In this document: positions 18,713 through 30,100 of the stretch, one piece after another
Layout of the letters: each line of letters starts with the position of its first letter
Numbering within the stretch: position 1 is the stretch's first letter
NCBI RefSeq assembly: GCF_000002985.6
Contig: NC_003283.11
Location: forward strand, 18,601,501 to 18,665,500
Reading direction: 5' to 3'
Origin: Caenorhabditis elegans
Lineage: Eukaryota; Nematoda; Chromadorea; Rhabditida; Rhabditidae
Length of the DNA stretch: 64,000 nucleotides
Notes under the pieces: model-generated
What the model was told of the DNA's origin: nothing
The model's database searches: none
The model's input: only the letters and a program-made list of their open reading frames with translations
Translations under genes and position numbers: made by a program

Positions 18713-21042
18713 TTATTTCTCATAAACGTTATCAAATTTGAATTTTCTTCTGTCTACAATTGCAATTGCTGGTTTTTTCAATCCACTACACGTGAAAAAA
18801 TCTAAAAATGCCCTCCTAATCGGCGGAATGCACATCATACTGACCAGTGGCACCATAAAAATGCAGGAGAACGAGAACATGTACCCGTAGGCGCAGAAAT
18901 AGTTAACTGAACGGATACCTGAAAAATTGAAAAATTGTGTCGTTTTTTAGCAAAAAAAAATAGCGGAAAAAATAGCGGAAAAAATTGTTGAAAAATTTTT
19001 TTTTTTTTTGAAATTTTTTTTTTAATTTTCCCACCTGCCAGGAGTACTTTCCACTGCCGCATTGTTAGCGGAAATGACAATATAAATTCAGTGACACTTT
19101 GCAATAAAATCACAAAAGAATAATTGAGAGACAGGTGCTTTGTAGATGTACACTCTGAAAATTCGGCGGAAATTTCAAAAAAAAAACCCCCAAAAAATCC
19201 CACTTTTAAACAAGAACTTATCGATAACTTGCACGATAACCAGCGTGAAATTTGCCAAAATTGCAAAAATCAGCAGCGTATTGTTGAAAGACATCTGAAA
19301 ATCCAAGAAAATGTCAAAAATTTCAAGAAAAAACTCACAGAAATCAGAAAAACGTCAGGTGAAGCTATCCACTGAGCACAAACATCATTAATAGTGACGT
19401 CACCAATTGCCAGGTGTCCCAGTGTGAAGAAAAGCTGAGAATAATCAACTTTTATATGGAAAATTAAAAAAAAATTTTTTTTAAGTCAAAACCCGATTAA
19501 ATTCGACAAAAGATTAAGCCTCATTCCAAAAAATGGGCGGAGCATATCCGGACCATTTTATGGGCGTGGTTTATTTTGTACTACCATTTCTTTTTTAGCA
19601 AAAAGGAAAATTTTTGTAAAAGTGCAATTTTCACTAGAAAATGCGAAAACTTCCAAGCCACGCCTGTAAAAGTGGGTGAAGCTTAATTTCCTAGACTCCA
19701 CCCATTTTGTGGGCGGGGTTTGTCGTGTACCGCCAATATTATGAAGTACAAGGAATTTCGAAAACACTGCAAAATTTTGACTGAAAATGATTTTAAAAAA
19801 ACATGAAAATTTGTAGCCACGCCCCAAAAATAGGCGGGCTGAATTCTACAGGCTCCGCCCATTTTTGGGCGTGGCCTAAAGTGTACCATACTTTTTTCGA
19901 AGAACTGCAAAAAAAAAATCACAGAAAAAATGCTAATACTACCAGGCAGAACTAGAAAGGTTTGGTTTTTCAATTCACTCCCCAAAAGTGGGCGGGGCTT
20001 TATCGGCACGCCCACTTTTTTGATTTTTTTGTGGGCGTGGCTACAAACGTTTTTATTTTTCCATAAAAACCAGTTTTTAGAAAAATGTGACCAAAACGGT
20101 TCGAATTTTTATTGAAAAATGGGCCATGCTCACCAAAAAGTGGGCGTGGCCTATTTTTCCATTAACTTTCCAAAAATTTACCTCAACAAACGTGATGATC
20201 ACTTGAATCACCACTAAATTAAACACTTTCAGCTTTTTCTTCAAAAAAACCAGACAAATATGATCAATAGCGATTGGTACAGTAATCAGGCCGGCCGACT
20301 GGAAACAGGCGAGCACAAAGTGACGGAGCAACGAGCAATGGAGCACGGATGGGTACTCGGGAGCTTTTCCGAATAGTAGGTACATTGTCTGCCACGTAGA
20401 GAGTAGGTAGAATGGCCAGTAGAGGATTTGCGCCGAGAATGTGGCGAAGGATATGTAGTTCTGGAAAATGAGGGATTGAAATTGGCATAACTTTGGAACC
20501 GGGTTAAGGAAAAAATTTTTGATGTGTTTTCTGAAAGATGAAGCTTTGTTAAGGTATTTGGTAAATTTTCAGGAAAATCGATAAATTTGTCGGGGAGAAA
20601 TTTAAGTTTAAATTTGAAAAAGTGAGTTTTTCACTGAAAAATTCAAATTTTGAATGGTTTTTTCTGCAAATTTGAGTTATTTAAAAAAAAAATTGAAATG
20701 CTCATATTCTTGTAAAGTTATTAAAAAATTTCCAAAAAAAATTTTTTTTTTGAAAATTCCAAATTTTTTCCAAATTCTAGTACATATATTCAATTAACTC
20801 ACCGCATACTTTAACATTAACCGCTTCCTCCTCCATAAAAATGCACAAAGAGCAATACTAGCCACCAGGGAGACTGTGTCCACTAGCCATTCGGACAGTA
20901 GGCGAGTTGAGTGTTCAATAGCCGTATAAGTTGGCTCGAACACTTCATCCCAGCCGGTTTCGTCGGTGGAGCGACTTTTGTGAATTCTGGCGTCGGTGGA
21001 CTTGTATACAAATGGGAAAAGATCGAAAAGTGAGGAGTTCAT
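18713..21042 (-). CDS. Seven-transmembrane chemoreceptor-type GPCR, 343 aa
   Basis: Exons (minus strand, high to low): 21042-20803, 20460-20182, 19434-19339, 19294-19204, 19154-19035, 18918-18713; 344 codons with stop, phases consistent. The fourth donor (GTGGGA after AAA) is weak but is the only one that keeps the next exon open. Seven hydrophobic stretches follow in order: TM1 about residues 52-70, TM2 and TM3 in exon 2, TM4 across exons 2/3, TM5 in exon 4, TM6 in exon 5, TM7 at the start of exon 6. The last helix ends MVPLVSMMCIPPIRRAF, followed by a short basic tail. This resembles nematode serpentine receptors (environmental or peptide sensing in neurons), but I cannot assign a class. 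The gene is convergent with the nuclear receptor, 169 bp between stop codons. Introns 1 and 2 are repeat-rich. Confidence 0.75.
19505..20160. repeat. GGGCGTGG-type dispersed repeat in a receptor intron
   Basis: Several CCACGCCC...GGGCGTGG blocks with AT spacers, the same family as in grdn-1 introns. It fills most of intron 19435-20181. Confidence 0.75.
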
Positions 21043-21141
21043 CGGGAAAATTTCTGAAAAATGTGTTGAAAAGTTCGTTTCAATGGATTTTTCGCGTTTT
21101 GGGAGTTGAAAAATCGTGATTTTCACATAGAAAAACCTTTA

Positions 21142-21215
21142 GACCAGCTCCAGGGGTCGAACCTGCAACCTATTTATCCAAGCTCAAGCCTCTTACCCAC
21201 TGCGCCATGCTGCTG
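21142..21215 (-). pseudogene. tRNA-like sequence (minus strand)
   Basis: Read on the minus strand, it has an A box (TGGCGCAGTGGGTAAGAGGC) and a B box (GGTTCGACCCC). It faces a related copy on the plus strand 36 bp away. The acceptor stem is poor, so it is probably a tRNA-derived repeat. Confidence 0.55.
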
Positions 21216-21251
21216 GACGCGCCGCGCAGCTTTAGGAGGCTGTGCGCGGGA

Positions 21252-21325
21252 GTTCACGTGGCGCAGTGGTTAAGAGGCTTGACTATGGAGCAACAGGCCA
21301 CAGGTTCAAACCCCGGAGAGGACAA
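21252..21325 (+). pseudogene. tRNA-like sequence (plus strand)
   Basis: A box TGGCGCAGTGGTTAAGAGGC and B-box-like GGTTCAAACCCC. Close to the minus-strand copy at 21142-21215, forming an inverted pair. Poor acceptor stem. Confidence 0.5.
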
Positions 21326-21732
21326 TAGGTTTTTGCAGGTGGTGATTTCGAATTTTTTGGTCTTAAATTGGGAAAATATAGTTTAAAACTGGAGTTTTCG
21401 AAAAGTTTCCTACAAAATCTCCATTTTTTCTGCCAAATATTAAAATTTCAAAATTGTAAAATCAATAAAATCACAATTTCAAACAATTAAAAACAAACCG
21501 AACAGAGTAAAATTCGCAATGAACAGTAAAAGTGTACAGAGAGATTAGCCAATAATCCGACAGTGCCTACGCGTTTTGTAGGGGAAAATGGAAAAAAAAA
21601 TCGATCTTTTGGTTTATGAACAATTTATTAAACCAGGAAGGGAAACAAAAAAAATTAAATTTGAAAAAAAAAATTTCGAAAATTTTTTTTTTTTTAATTT
21701 TTTTCTTTCAAAATCAATATCATATCATTTTG

Positions 21733-24700
21733 TTATTTATGTTTCCGACTTTTTTGTCCATTTTCCACTAATCGATCAGTAGGCACCATATACTCATCGT
21801 TGTTCTCCTGGTACCTTACAGGTGGCTGGTTTCCTGAAAAATTGCCGATTTTTTGCAGGAATTTCCGGAACATTCTCACCCAAATATTGAGCCATTTGTG
21901 GAATCTGACACTGACAATCATCTGTCGCATCATTAATCGGTGTCATTCCATGGGGGCACTTGAAGAAGGCCTGGAGGTCCTCTACGGCCCGAGAGCTGAT
22001 CTCACAGCCGTCGTGGTAGCACCTATCACAGCCAACTTGCTTTCTGCAACATTTTAATTGCGAAAATTGAAATCTCCGTAAAATTTCCAAAATTTTGAGA
22101 CCCATATTGGCTATGTTACGAGCACTTTGCGATTTTGGGCTCGAAACGACCTGAAACGGCCTAAAACGGCCTGAGGTGGTTTTTTAAATGATATTGTCAT
22201 AATCGTAAAATTTTTTACGTAAAAATCCAAGCAGTTTTGCTAAAATCGCAAAAATTAACTCTCACATCTCCAAAGCGGCCTGTTTCCGGCCTGAAACAGC
22301 CTGAAACGGCCCACACCTGACTTGAATTTCAATTTTTCTGCACTGTTCATTGTAAGTCTTATTTTTTCAAAATGAAAAATGTCTAACTTTATTTTATAAA
22401 ATTCTGCACAAGCCATGTTCTGGAAAAAAAAGGTTTAGGGCCCAAAACGGCCTGAAACAGTCTATATCGGCCTGAACACGCAATTTTTGGCTTTTTCGTT
22501 AGAGATTGTTTTTTTGAATGTCTGATTTTTTCATTAAGTCAGCCAAGTTTCAAAAAACCCAATCATTCGAGCCCGAAACGGCCTGAAACGGCCTATTCCG
22601 GCCTGAAACTCAAATTTTTTGGAAAATAGTCAATATGGGTTTTGAAACTTCAGATTTTTTTAAAACATTTCTTTTTTTTAAACAATAACACTGGAAAATT
22701 GTCCGTTTTTCAATTTTTAGTTGAAAAAAAAACATACCGGCAGGGGTCACAGTGTATCTTAATTTTCATGCCATCCTTGGATCTTTTACACCTTGGGCAA
22801 ACATCCACGTCAGCGGAAAAGTGATCGATTTTATGAATTGCTAGAAATACTTGAACAGTCTGAAATTTTAAAAATGCTCCAAAAATTTTTTTCCAAAAAT
22901 TCGAGCCCACCTTATCATAAGTGGACCTCAATTTTGCCGTAATAATATCTGAATAAATATGCTCTGTTATCATATGTCTATGTCGTTGTAGAGCATTCAA
23001 AGATAGCCTAGAAACCGATGGAAGCAGAGCTGCATGGGTTTGAGTATCGAAGTTATGCTTCAGGGCCCAGTTGAGCCAGCAGAGCACTACGATCGGCTGC
23101 CGGAGATGAGCCTGAACTTTTTCGATTGAAAATTGGAAATCTACGTGAAAAATCCAAAGTTTTAACATCCATGTTGACTATTTTTGGTGAAGTTTGATTT
23201 TTAGGCTTTTTAGGCCGAAATAGGCCGGAACAGGCCGTTTCAAGCTGAGTTTTTTGACTAGTTGAGTGAATTTTCTAGATATTTAAATACGATTATAAAA
23301 TTTCGACCATGTTTGAGAAATTTGGATTTTTAGGATCTTTAGGCCGAAATAGGCCTAATTGGGCCATTTTGAGGCGCGAAATAAAAAATTTTGAGTCAAG
23401 CTCATTTGAATGAAAAATGTTTCACTACAAAACACTGAAGTTTTTGAAATGAAATATCAATCTCCGACAGTTTGGGCCGTTTCGGGCCGATTTGGGCCGC
23501 TTCAAGCTCGAAATTTTTTATTTTTCTTGAAAAAGTCCGCATAGGTCAACTTTTCACGTAGATTTCAAATTTTGCACTCTAAAACTCACATTTTCGATTA
23601 AAAATTTCATACATCTAAGTTCAAGCCCCTTGGCCTGAAATCTCTGTGATAGCCTCATACATGTCTCGAGGGTTTCGTCTGAAATTCAGCATTTTCAGAT
23701 AATTTTTGAATTTTCGGCTTACCCGATATGTCTTTAAGCGCCGGGCATGGTATGCAAGACTCAACAAACCACCGGAACTGTGTGGAGGGGGTGGGCTCCG
23801 ACATACTGGAAACTGTGATCTGGAAAATTGGGCTTTTAGGCTTTTAGGCCTTTTTAATCCTAAATACTGAGTCTTCACTAAAAATAAAAAATATTGGAAC
23901 TAGCTGGGGGTCGAACCATGGTCGTGTGCGCCGAAGCCATCTCTCTTACCGACTGAGCCATTTGTGCATTTTTTCAAAATTTTTAAAAATCGACTAATAT
24001 TCAAAAATTTTACATTCACCGGTTCCTGCTTACATTATAATCCTTATTGGTCTCTTTTCCGGCGAGCAGGTCCTTGAAAAATACTGAAGCGTGGCAGAGC
24101 TGGTGCCGGCACAACATAAAGCGGGTTGACTGAAATTTGGAAATGTGATTTTCCCGCCAAAAATTGACTGGAAATTTGAACTTCCCGCCAAAAATTGATT
24201 GAAAATTGAAAAATCGAAAAAATCGAAAAAATCGATTTTTCGAAAATCCATAACTCTGTCAGTTTTTGACATTTTTTATTGATTTTTAGCTCGAAATTTA
24301 GGTAAATTTTTGGAGAATCTGGCAAATTCAATTTTGTGAGTGTCGTACATATCTGAAACTTACATTCACCACAATATCCGCCCGACAGCCTTCCAAATGA
24401 CACTGGGAGTTTAAATAGTCCAGCTGACTAATTACAGTACCCGACGTCGCCCTCTTTTGCGGGCTTTTCGATTTACTTTTTAGCTTTCTTTCCTCATTGG
24501 ATTCCCGTTTTAATTTCCGCGGGGAATGTGACCGGGTACGCATTAGGGGCCCCGGTGAGGTGGGCGGAGCTTGAAAATCTGTGGATTTTTGAGTGAAAAA
24601 TGGCGGAGTATCGTCGATTTCTCTGGGCTCGGTGTTCCAACTGTGGATTCCAAAGGATTCCTGAAAAAATAGCGCTTTTTTGAACATTTTTTAGAAAAAA

Positions 24701-25352
24701 AAAACAAAAAAAAATGTCAAAACTGACAAAGTTATCAATTTTCAAAAAAAAATTTTTTTTTTGAAATTTAAAAATTTTTTATTTTCTCAAAAATTGATAA
24801 CTCTGTCAGTTTTTAAGATTTTCAGCTAAATGTTGACTTAGAATGTGCAGAATTTAAAATTCTAGTCAAAAAACTTACTCAAAATTGAAAATAAATGAAT
24901 TATTCCCGCAAAATCCGGGTTTCATGGGGAGGACCTTCCGAAAATTCCCAAAATTTCAAATTTCACCAAACCTAGTCATGCTTATACTTATTTTAACCGG
25001 ATTTTTGAGCTTCTTTAGTATTTTTTAATTAAAATTAGGAAAAACTTACATTCGACCGGCTACTGCTCCGTTTTTGGTGTGGTGGGACTGGAGATGGAGG
25101 TAGAGGAAGGTAGCACACTGGAGCATACGGGGCGTATGGGGGAACGTAGTTTTGACGGGATATCTGGAAATATTCTTTTTAAGTCTGCAAAATGAAAATT
25201 TTAGTCCAAAATTCTATTTTTTTTTGAAAAATTTCAAAAAAAACAATTCTGAAAAAACTTACGTGACCATTTTCCGGTGGTACATGATGATTTCGACGTT
25301 TTTGCGGCGATTTTGAGCGATCTTTGACCAATTTTTTCAAAAAACTTGCCAT
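21733..25352 (-). CDS. BTB/POZ-domain protein with C-terminal Cys/His cluster, 456 aa
   Basis: Exons: 25352-25263, 25163-25050, 24660-24364, 24129-24034, 23819-23723, 23678-23590, 23111-22911, 22859-22738, 22043-21880, 21833-21733; 457 codons with stop. The N-terminal 145 residues are basic and Ser/Pro-rich with recurrent RSKSPQKR, KSKSPQKR and RSHSPRK motifs. A BTB-like fold follows (SQLDYLNSQCHLEGCRADIVV, FMLCRHQLCHASVFFKDLL, ETLETCMRLSQRFQAKGLE). After a helical region comes a Cys/His cluster from about residue 348: CPRC, HCDPC, CDRCYHDGC, KCPHG and DDCQCQ, probably zinc-binding. BTB proteins are often Cullin-3 adaptors or transcription cofactors; neither role can be chosen here. If the donor at 21879 is not used, the frame ends at about 21794 instead. 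Large introns carry GGCC-rich repeats and a tRNA-like sequence. Confidence 0.75.
22095..22650. repeat. Intronic element with GGCCTGAAACGGCC body and ACCCATATTG ends
   Basis: Begins GAGACCCATATTGGCTATG and ends near ATAGTCAATATGGGTTTTGA, an imperfect inverted-repeat pair. The body is rich in GGCCTGAAACGGCC palindromes. The same kind of element recurs at 31558-31815, 32186-32576, 33113-33640, 39820-40350, 40850-41095 and 41450-41690. Confidence 0.65.
23901..23967 (-). pseudogene. tRNA-like sequence in BTB-gene intron
   Basis: On the minus strand: A box TGGCTCAGTCGGTAAGAG and B box GGTTCGACCCC. Flanking bases do not form an acceptor stem. Antisense-sense relation: same strand as the host gene. 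Confidence 0.55.
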
Positions 25353-26600
25353 TTTCACCTGAAAATGTAACAAATTAAGAAAATTTGAGAAGAAAAAACA
25401 TTCAGAAAAAAAAATTTTTTATTCAAAAAAAATTTTTCTTGGCAGTTTTTTTAAAATTTTATTTTCCAAATTAAATTTTTGTGATAAGTAAAATCAATTC
25501 AAGACTACAAACTACAAACTACAAACTACAAATTTAATCCAATTCAAAACAAAAAAAATTAAAAAGGTAAAAAAAAAATCGAAAATGTAAAAAAAAAATT
25601 TTTTCTATAACCTATCATTATATTAAATTAAAAACAAAATAAATTTTAAATTTTGGTTTAAAAGTGACTACAAACTACAATTTTTACATAGCTTTTTAGG
25701 TGAGAAAATTGTCGAAAAATTTTTTTTTTTCAAATTTTTAAAAGTTTAAAAATTAAATTTTACTTGTTTCAAAAATTGAAAAAAAAAACTACAAACTATA
25801 AATTTGGACAAATTTTAAAAAAATTTGTAGAAAAAAATGTTTTTCCGAAAAATCTTTTTTTTTTGGCAAAAATTTTTTTTTTTCGAAATTTTTTTAAATT
25901 TTATCTTTTTTAGAATCAAGCTAGTACTATATATGTTCAGAAAAACACTACAAACTACACTTTTCCACCCATTTTTCCCCTGGAAAAAAAACCCAAAAAC
26001 AACAGTAAAATCGCGTAAAAAACGCGGGAGAAGAAGGAAACAAACAATAAAAAAGTAGATATCACTCAGACTCTCTTGTCACAAATCTATCACCAGAACC
26101 ACTTGTCACTCAGTGGGCTCTGGAAATTGAAGAAAAAACGAAAAAAAGTTTAGTTTAAAGGCGCATGGCATCTGGGCCGGCTACGGCAGCTGCTGTGGTG
26201 GTGGTAGTGAAGGGATAGAAATGAGAATTTAGTTGTTGGAGGAAAGGAACTATGTGGGATAATAAATAAAAAATTTTTGATGAGAGAGAGAGAGTATCTT
26301 ATCAGTGGAGCACGATCTGTGGAAATTATTTTTTTGGAAAAAAATTCGAAAAAAAAAATTTTTGGCCAAATTTTTGTATTCTTTGGAAAAAAAAAATATT
26401 ACGGTGTTCACAAACCCCACAATTATTTTTATAAAATTTTTTACACATTTTTCTACAATATGAGCCAAAAATTATATTAGTATGTGAAAAACTCGCAGAG
26501 TTATCAACTTTCGAAAAATTTCGAATTTTTACAAGTTTCTGAAAAAAAAAACAATTTTTGAGTTAACTTTTTAGAATCTGCAAAAAATTAGCTTTAAAAT
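25353..26600. other. AT-rich region upstream of the BTB gene
   Basis: Contains several ACTACAAACTACAAA runs (25505, 25668, 25788, 25950), long A and T tracts and a GAGAGAGAGA stretch at 26281. I see no gene. It should include the BTB-gene promoter, which I cannot delimit. Confidence 0.5.
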
Positions 26601-27120
26601 AACTATAATCATGGCTAGGTTCGGAAAAAATTTTGAATTTTGGAGTTCTTGGGTCCCACCACGAAAATATTCAAACTACCGTAACACAGCCAATTTCGAA
26701 CTGATAGTGAGCTCCAAAATTGTTATATTTTCAAATTCAGCAAAATCTGAGTTTTCAGAAAAGAATAACCAAAGCTAGGTTCAGAACATTTTGAAAATTT
26801 TGGGATTTCTGGGTCCCACCACGAAAATATTCAAACTACCGTAGCTCAGCCAGTTTCAAACTGAGCTTCAAAATTGTTATATTTTCAAATTTAGCAGATA
26901 TAGAGCTTTCAGAAAAGTATAATCATGACCAGGTTCTGAAAAATTTTAATTTTGGAGTTCTTGGGTCCCACCACGAAAACACTGGGAGTATCGTAACTAA
27001 GCCAGTTTCGAACTGAGCACCAATATTGTTATATTTTCAAAATCAGCAGATAAAGAGCTTTCAGAAAAGTATAATCATGGCTAGGTTCTGAACATTTTGA
27101 AATTATCCAAAATTTCAAGA
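26600..27120. repeat. Tandem repeat of about 150 bp downstream of egas A
   Basis: Four diverged copies, each with AAGTATAATCATGACCAGG, then GGGTCCCACCACGAAAA, then CTACCGTAACTCAGCCAGTT, then TTGTTATATTTTCAAATTCA. Fragments of the same unit occur in egas introns (28440-28520, 45680-45750, 46130-46220, 51120-51200). Confidence 0.75.
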
Positions 27121-27179
27121 TATTTGGGTCCCACCACGACATTTGAAGAAAAAAAAATCAATAATTCATTAACAAAACT

Positions 27180-30100
27180 CTACTTTTCATATTTCTGGCA
27201 CAAAACCATAAACATTCCAAAAAACAGAAAAACTACTTCAATAAAAGTTACTACGTTAATTCCCATCAGGACGCCTAGCTGACCTCCGAGTTGTGACAAA
27301 AACTTGTTGAACTGCAAATTATCGATTTTTCCGGAAAAAAAACCTCTCAAAAACATACATCCATTGCAGGGGTCTCCGCGTAGATCTTAAAATCCAATTG
27401 CGGAAGGATTATCGACACCATCAACTGATCTTTGTACTGTTTTTGGCATGTTGCCACGTCAGAAGACTTTTCACACGTTATTGGCTGAAATTGGAAGTAT
27501 TATAAAATTTTAGAGGAAAACTCTGAAAAAATCGATAAATTTCCAGAAAAATCAATAAATTTCCAGAAAAATCAATAAATTTCCAGAAAAATCAATAAAT
27601 TGTTAGAAAAATCGATAAATTTACAGAAAAATCGATAAATATCCAGAAAAATCAATAAACTTCCAGAAAAATCGATACACTTTCAGAAAAATCGATAAAT
27701 GTATAGAAAAATCTATAAATGTTAAAGAAAAATCCATGAATTTTCAAAAAAATCGATAAATTTCTAAAAAATTAATAAAAGTTCCAGAAAAATCGATAAA
27801 TTTTCAAAATAATCAATAAATTTTCAAAAATCGATGAATTTTCAAAATAATTACTAAATTTTCAAAATAATCAACAAATTTTCAGAAAAATCGATTAATT
27901 TCCAGAAAAATCAATAAATTTCCAGAAAAAATTAATAAATTTTCAGAAAAAATTATTGCTTTTCTTGAAAAATCGATAAATTTCATGAAAAATAAATAAA
28001 TTTCCAAAAAAATCAATAAATTTCCAAAAAAATCAATAAATTTCCAAAAAAATCCATAAATTTCCAGAAAAATCAATAAACTTCCAGAAAAATCAATAAA
28101 TTCGGTAAAAAATCAAGCTAATTCCGGAAAATCGATAAAATTTGATAAAAATCCTACCAAATTCACAAAATTCGCCTTGCTCCAAGTCACCGAGTACTCT
28201 TGATTCGAGCATGGCAGCGGGCATACACAAGATGACCAGGTGGATGGGTCTCCGGCGGCTTCTGACGCTTCTGTGACGCAGCTCCGCTCGGATAACTGGC
28301 ATGACGTTGAATTTGGAGCCTGGGGGTATCTGGGGTCCATGCAGTTGCACTCCTCTTTCATACGGTCTTGGTAGCACGTGCGGAGGCAGCCCTGGAAGAC
28401 TTTTTTTTTTTGAAAATGGAATTGAGAATTGATTTCAGCTCGTTGAAAGCTTTCAAAAAAGTATAATCATGACCAGGTTCTGAAAATTTTGAAAAATTTT
28501 AGATTTTTGGGTCCTACCACGAATATCTCAAAACTAGTACCGTATTTGTCTCAATTTTAAGAAGTACTCCTTAGTTTAATAATACTGCTTGAATTTCAGG
28601 TCTCTAGGACAATTTTGAACCGAGTTATGAAGGTTTGAATTTTCCAGTTGAGCCGCGCCGCGACCGCAACGCACCCTCTGAACTTCAACAGGTCATAACT
28701 CGGCTCCAAGTTATCCTAGGGCTCTGAAATTTTTTGAGGCTTACATCAGTGGTATAAGCTCCTGGGTAGTAGTAGTTCTTGACCTCCGACGGTTTTTTGA
28801 TACATTTTCCATAATTTCCTCCAAGCCTTGTGTATCTTGTCTAAAATTTTCAAGAGTTTGCTTGAATTTTTGAAATTTTCTAGTACAAACCATAAAAATA
28901 TTAATAGTCGACTGGGCATTCGGCTGTGCATTGTACCTTACAGACTCTGAGAACACATAATCATCGCGGTTATGAATAAAAACGTTAATCGCCGCGGTAT
29001 CGTACCACGGAGCATACTCGTCTTGTCGGGTTTTCATGAATGCCTGGATTCCTGGAGTTGAACATTCGGTTTTCTGGTATTTTTGCCAAAAAATGCCTAC
29101 CTCCATGCCTACCGGGCCTTCTCATCAGGTAGGTAAAGTTGCGGTCGCGGTGGTTAAAAGTGAAGCAGTTTCCCAGTACAACATCATTCCATTTATGGAT
29201 GTCTCTACTGAAAATTCGGACGTTTTAGCACACATTTCCGTAATAAAACTGGTCGATGCACCGATGTTTGACAAGCAATTTCGGGCTAAATTGTGCAGCC
29301 GACATTTTACGGGACGCCCTGTAAGGCCCTCCATGACTAGTGGAGACTGAACCCGTGAGATGTCGGCTGCAATGCCGTGAGCTCAACTTTTTGTGATTTT
29401 TTTTTTGATTTTTAAGGGATTCAATCTAATAAAAAACTAAAGTTTAATTAAATTTGGAAAAAAAAGTTGAATTAGGTAGGATTCCAAATTTCAAATTTTT
29501 TATTGATTTTCAAAAAAAAAAAAAAAGTTTTTTGTTAAAAATTCTAGGTATGAGCAGAACTTTTTCTCAATTTCCGGCAAGTTTTTAGGAGAAAATTCCA
29601 AATTTTTACACTTTCTCGATGCACCATGTCTCCTTTCTACTCGTTTAGCCACAAAAAACCCACTCTATTTCGGAAAACTTCCAGTTTTGGCGTCATCGAT
29701 TTTTTGCAATTTTAGGATTAATTTATGGCAAAATGCTGATTTTTAGCAAGTTTTCGCTATGAAAACTCAATTTTCCCGCTCGATGCACCATGTTTTAGAA
29801 AATTCGAATTTCTAACGATTTTAGGGGTATTGGGGTATTTTACAGCGTTAAAAGCCCATTTTTCACCCCAAAAAGGCCTACTTTTGGCCCGAAAACCCCC
29901 CCCCCCCCTAAAAACCCACTTCAAGTCCAATCTCTGATCCTCAAAGGCTATCCAATTGAACAAATCCCCGGCATCCCAGCTTAGATCTGATCTTTCACTA
30001 TCCGTAAGCAATCCTGTGATGAATGGCACCATGTCCTTGATTTGTGACGGATTCTGCATGAGATCGTTCAGAAGCTGCAAGGATTTCAGGGTTTGGCGGG

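Larger units (their letters stand above)
21043..21732. other. Intergenic region between the receptor and the BTB gene
   Basis: Holds the inverted pair of tRNA-like sequences. The rest is AT-rich and I see no gene in it. Both neighbours are on the minus strand; the 690-bp gap does not suggest an operon. Confidence 0.6.
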
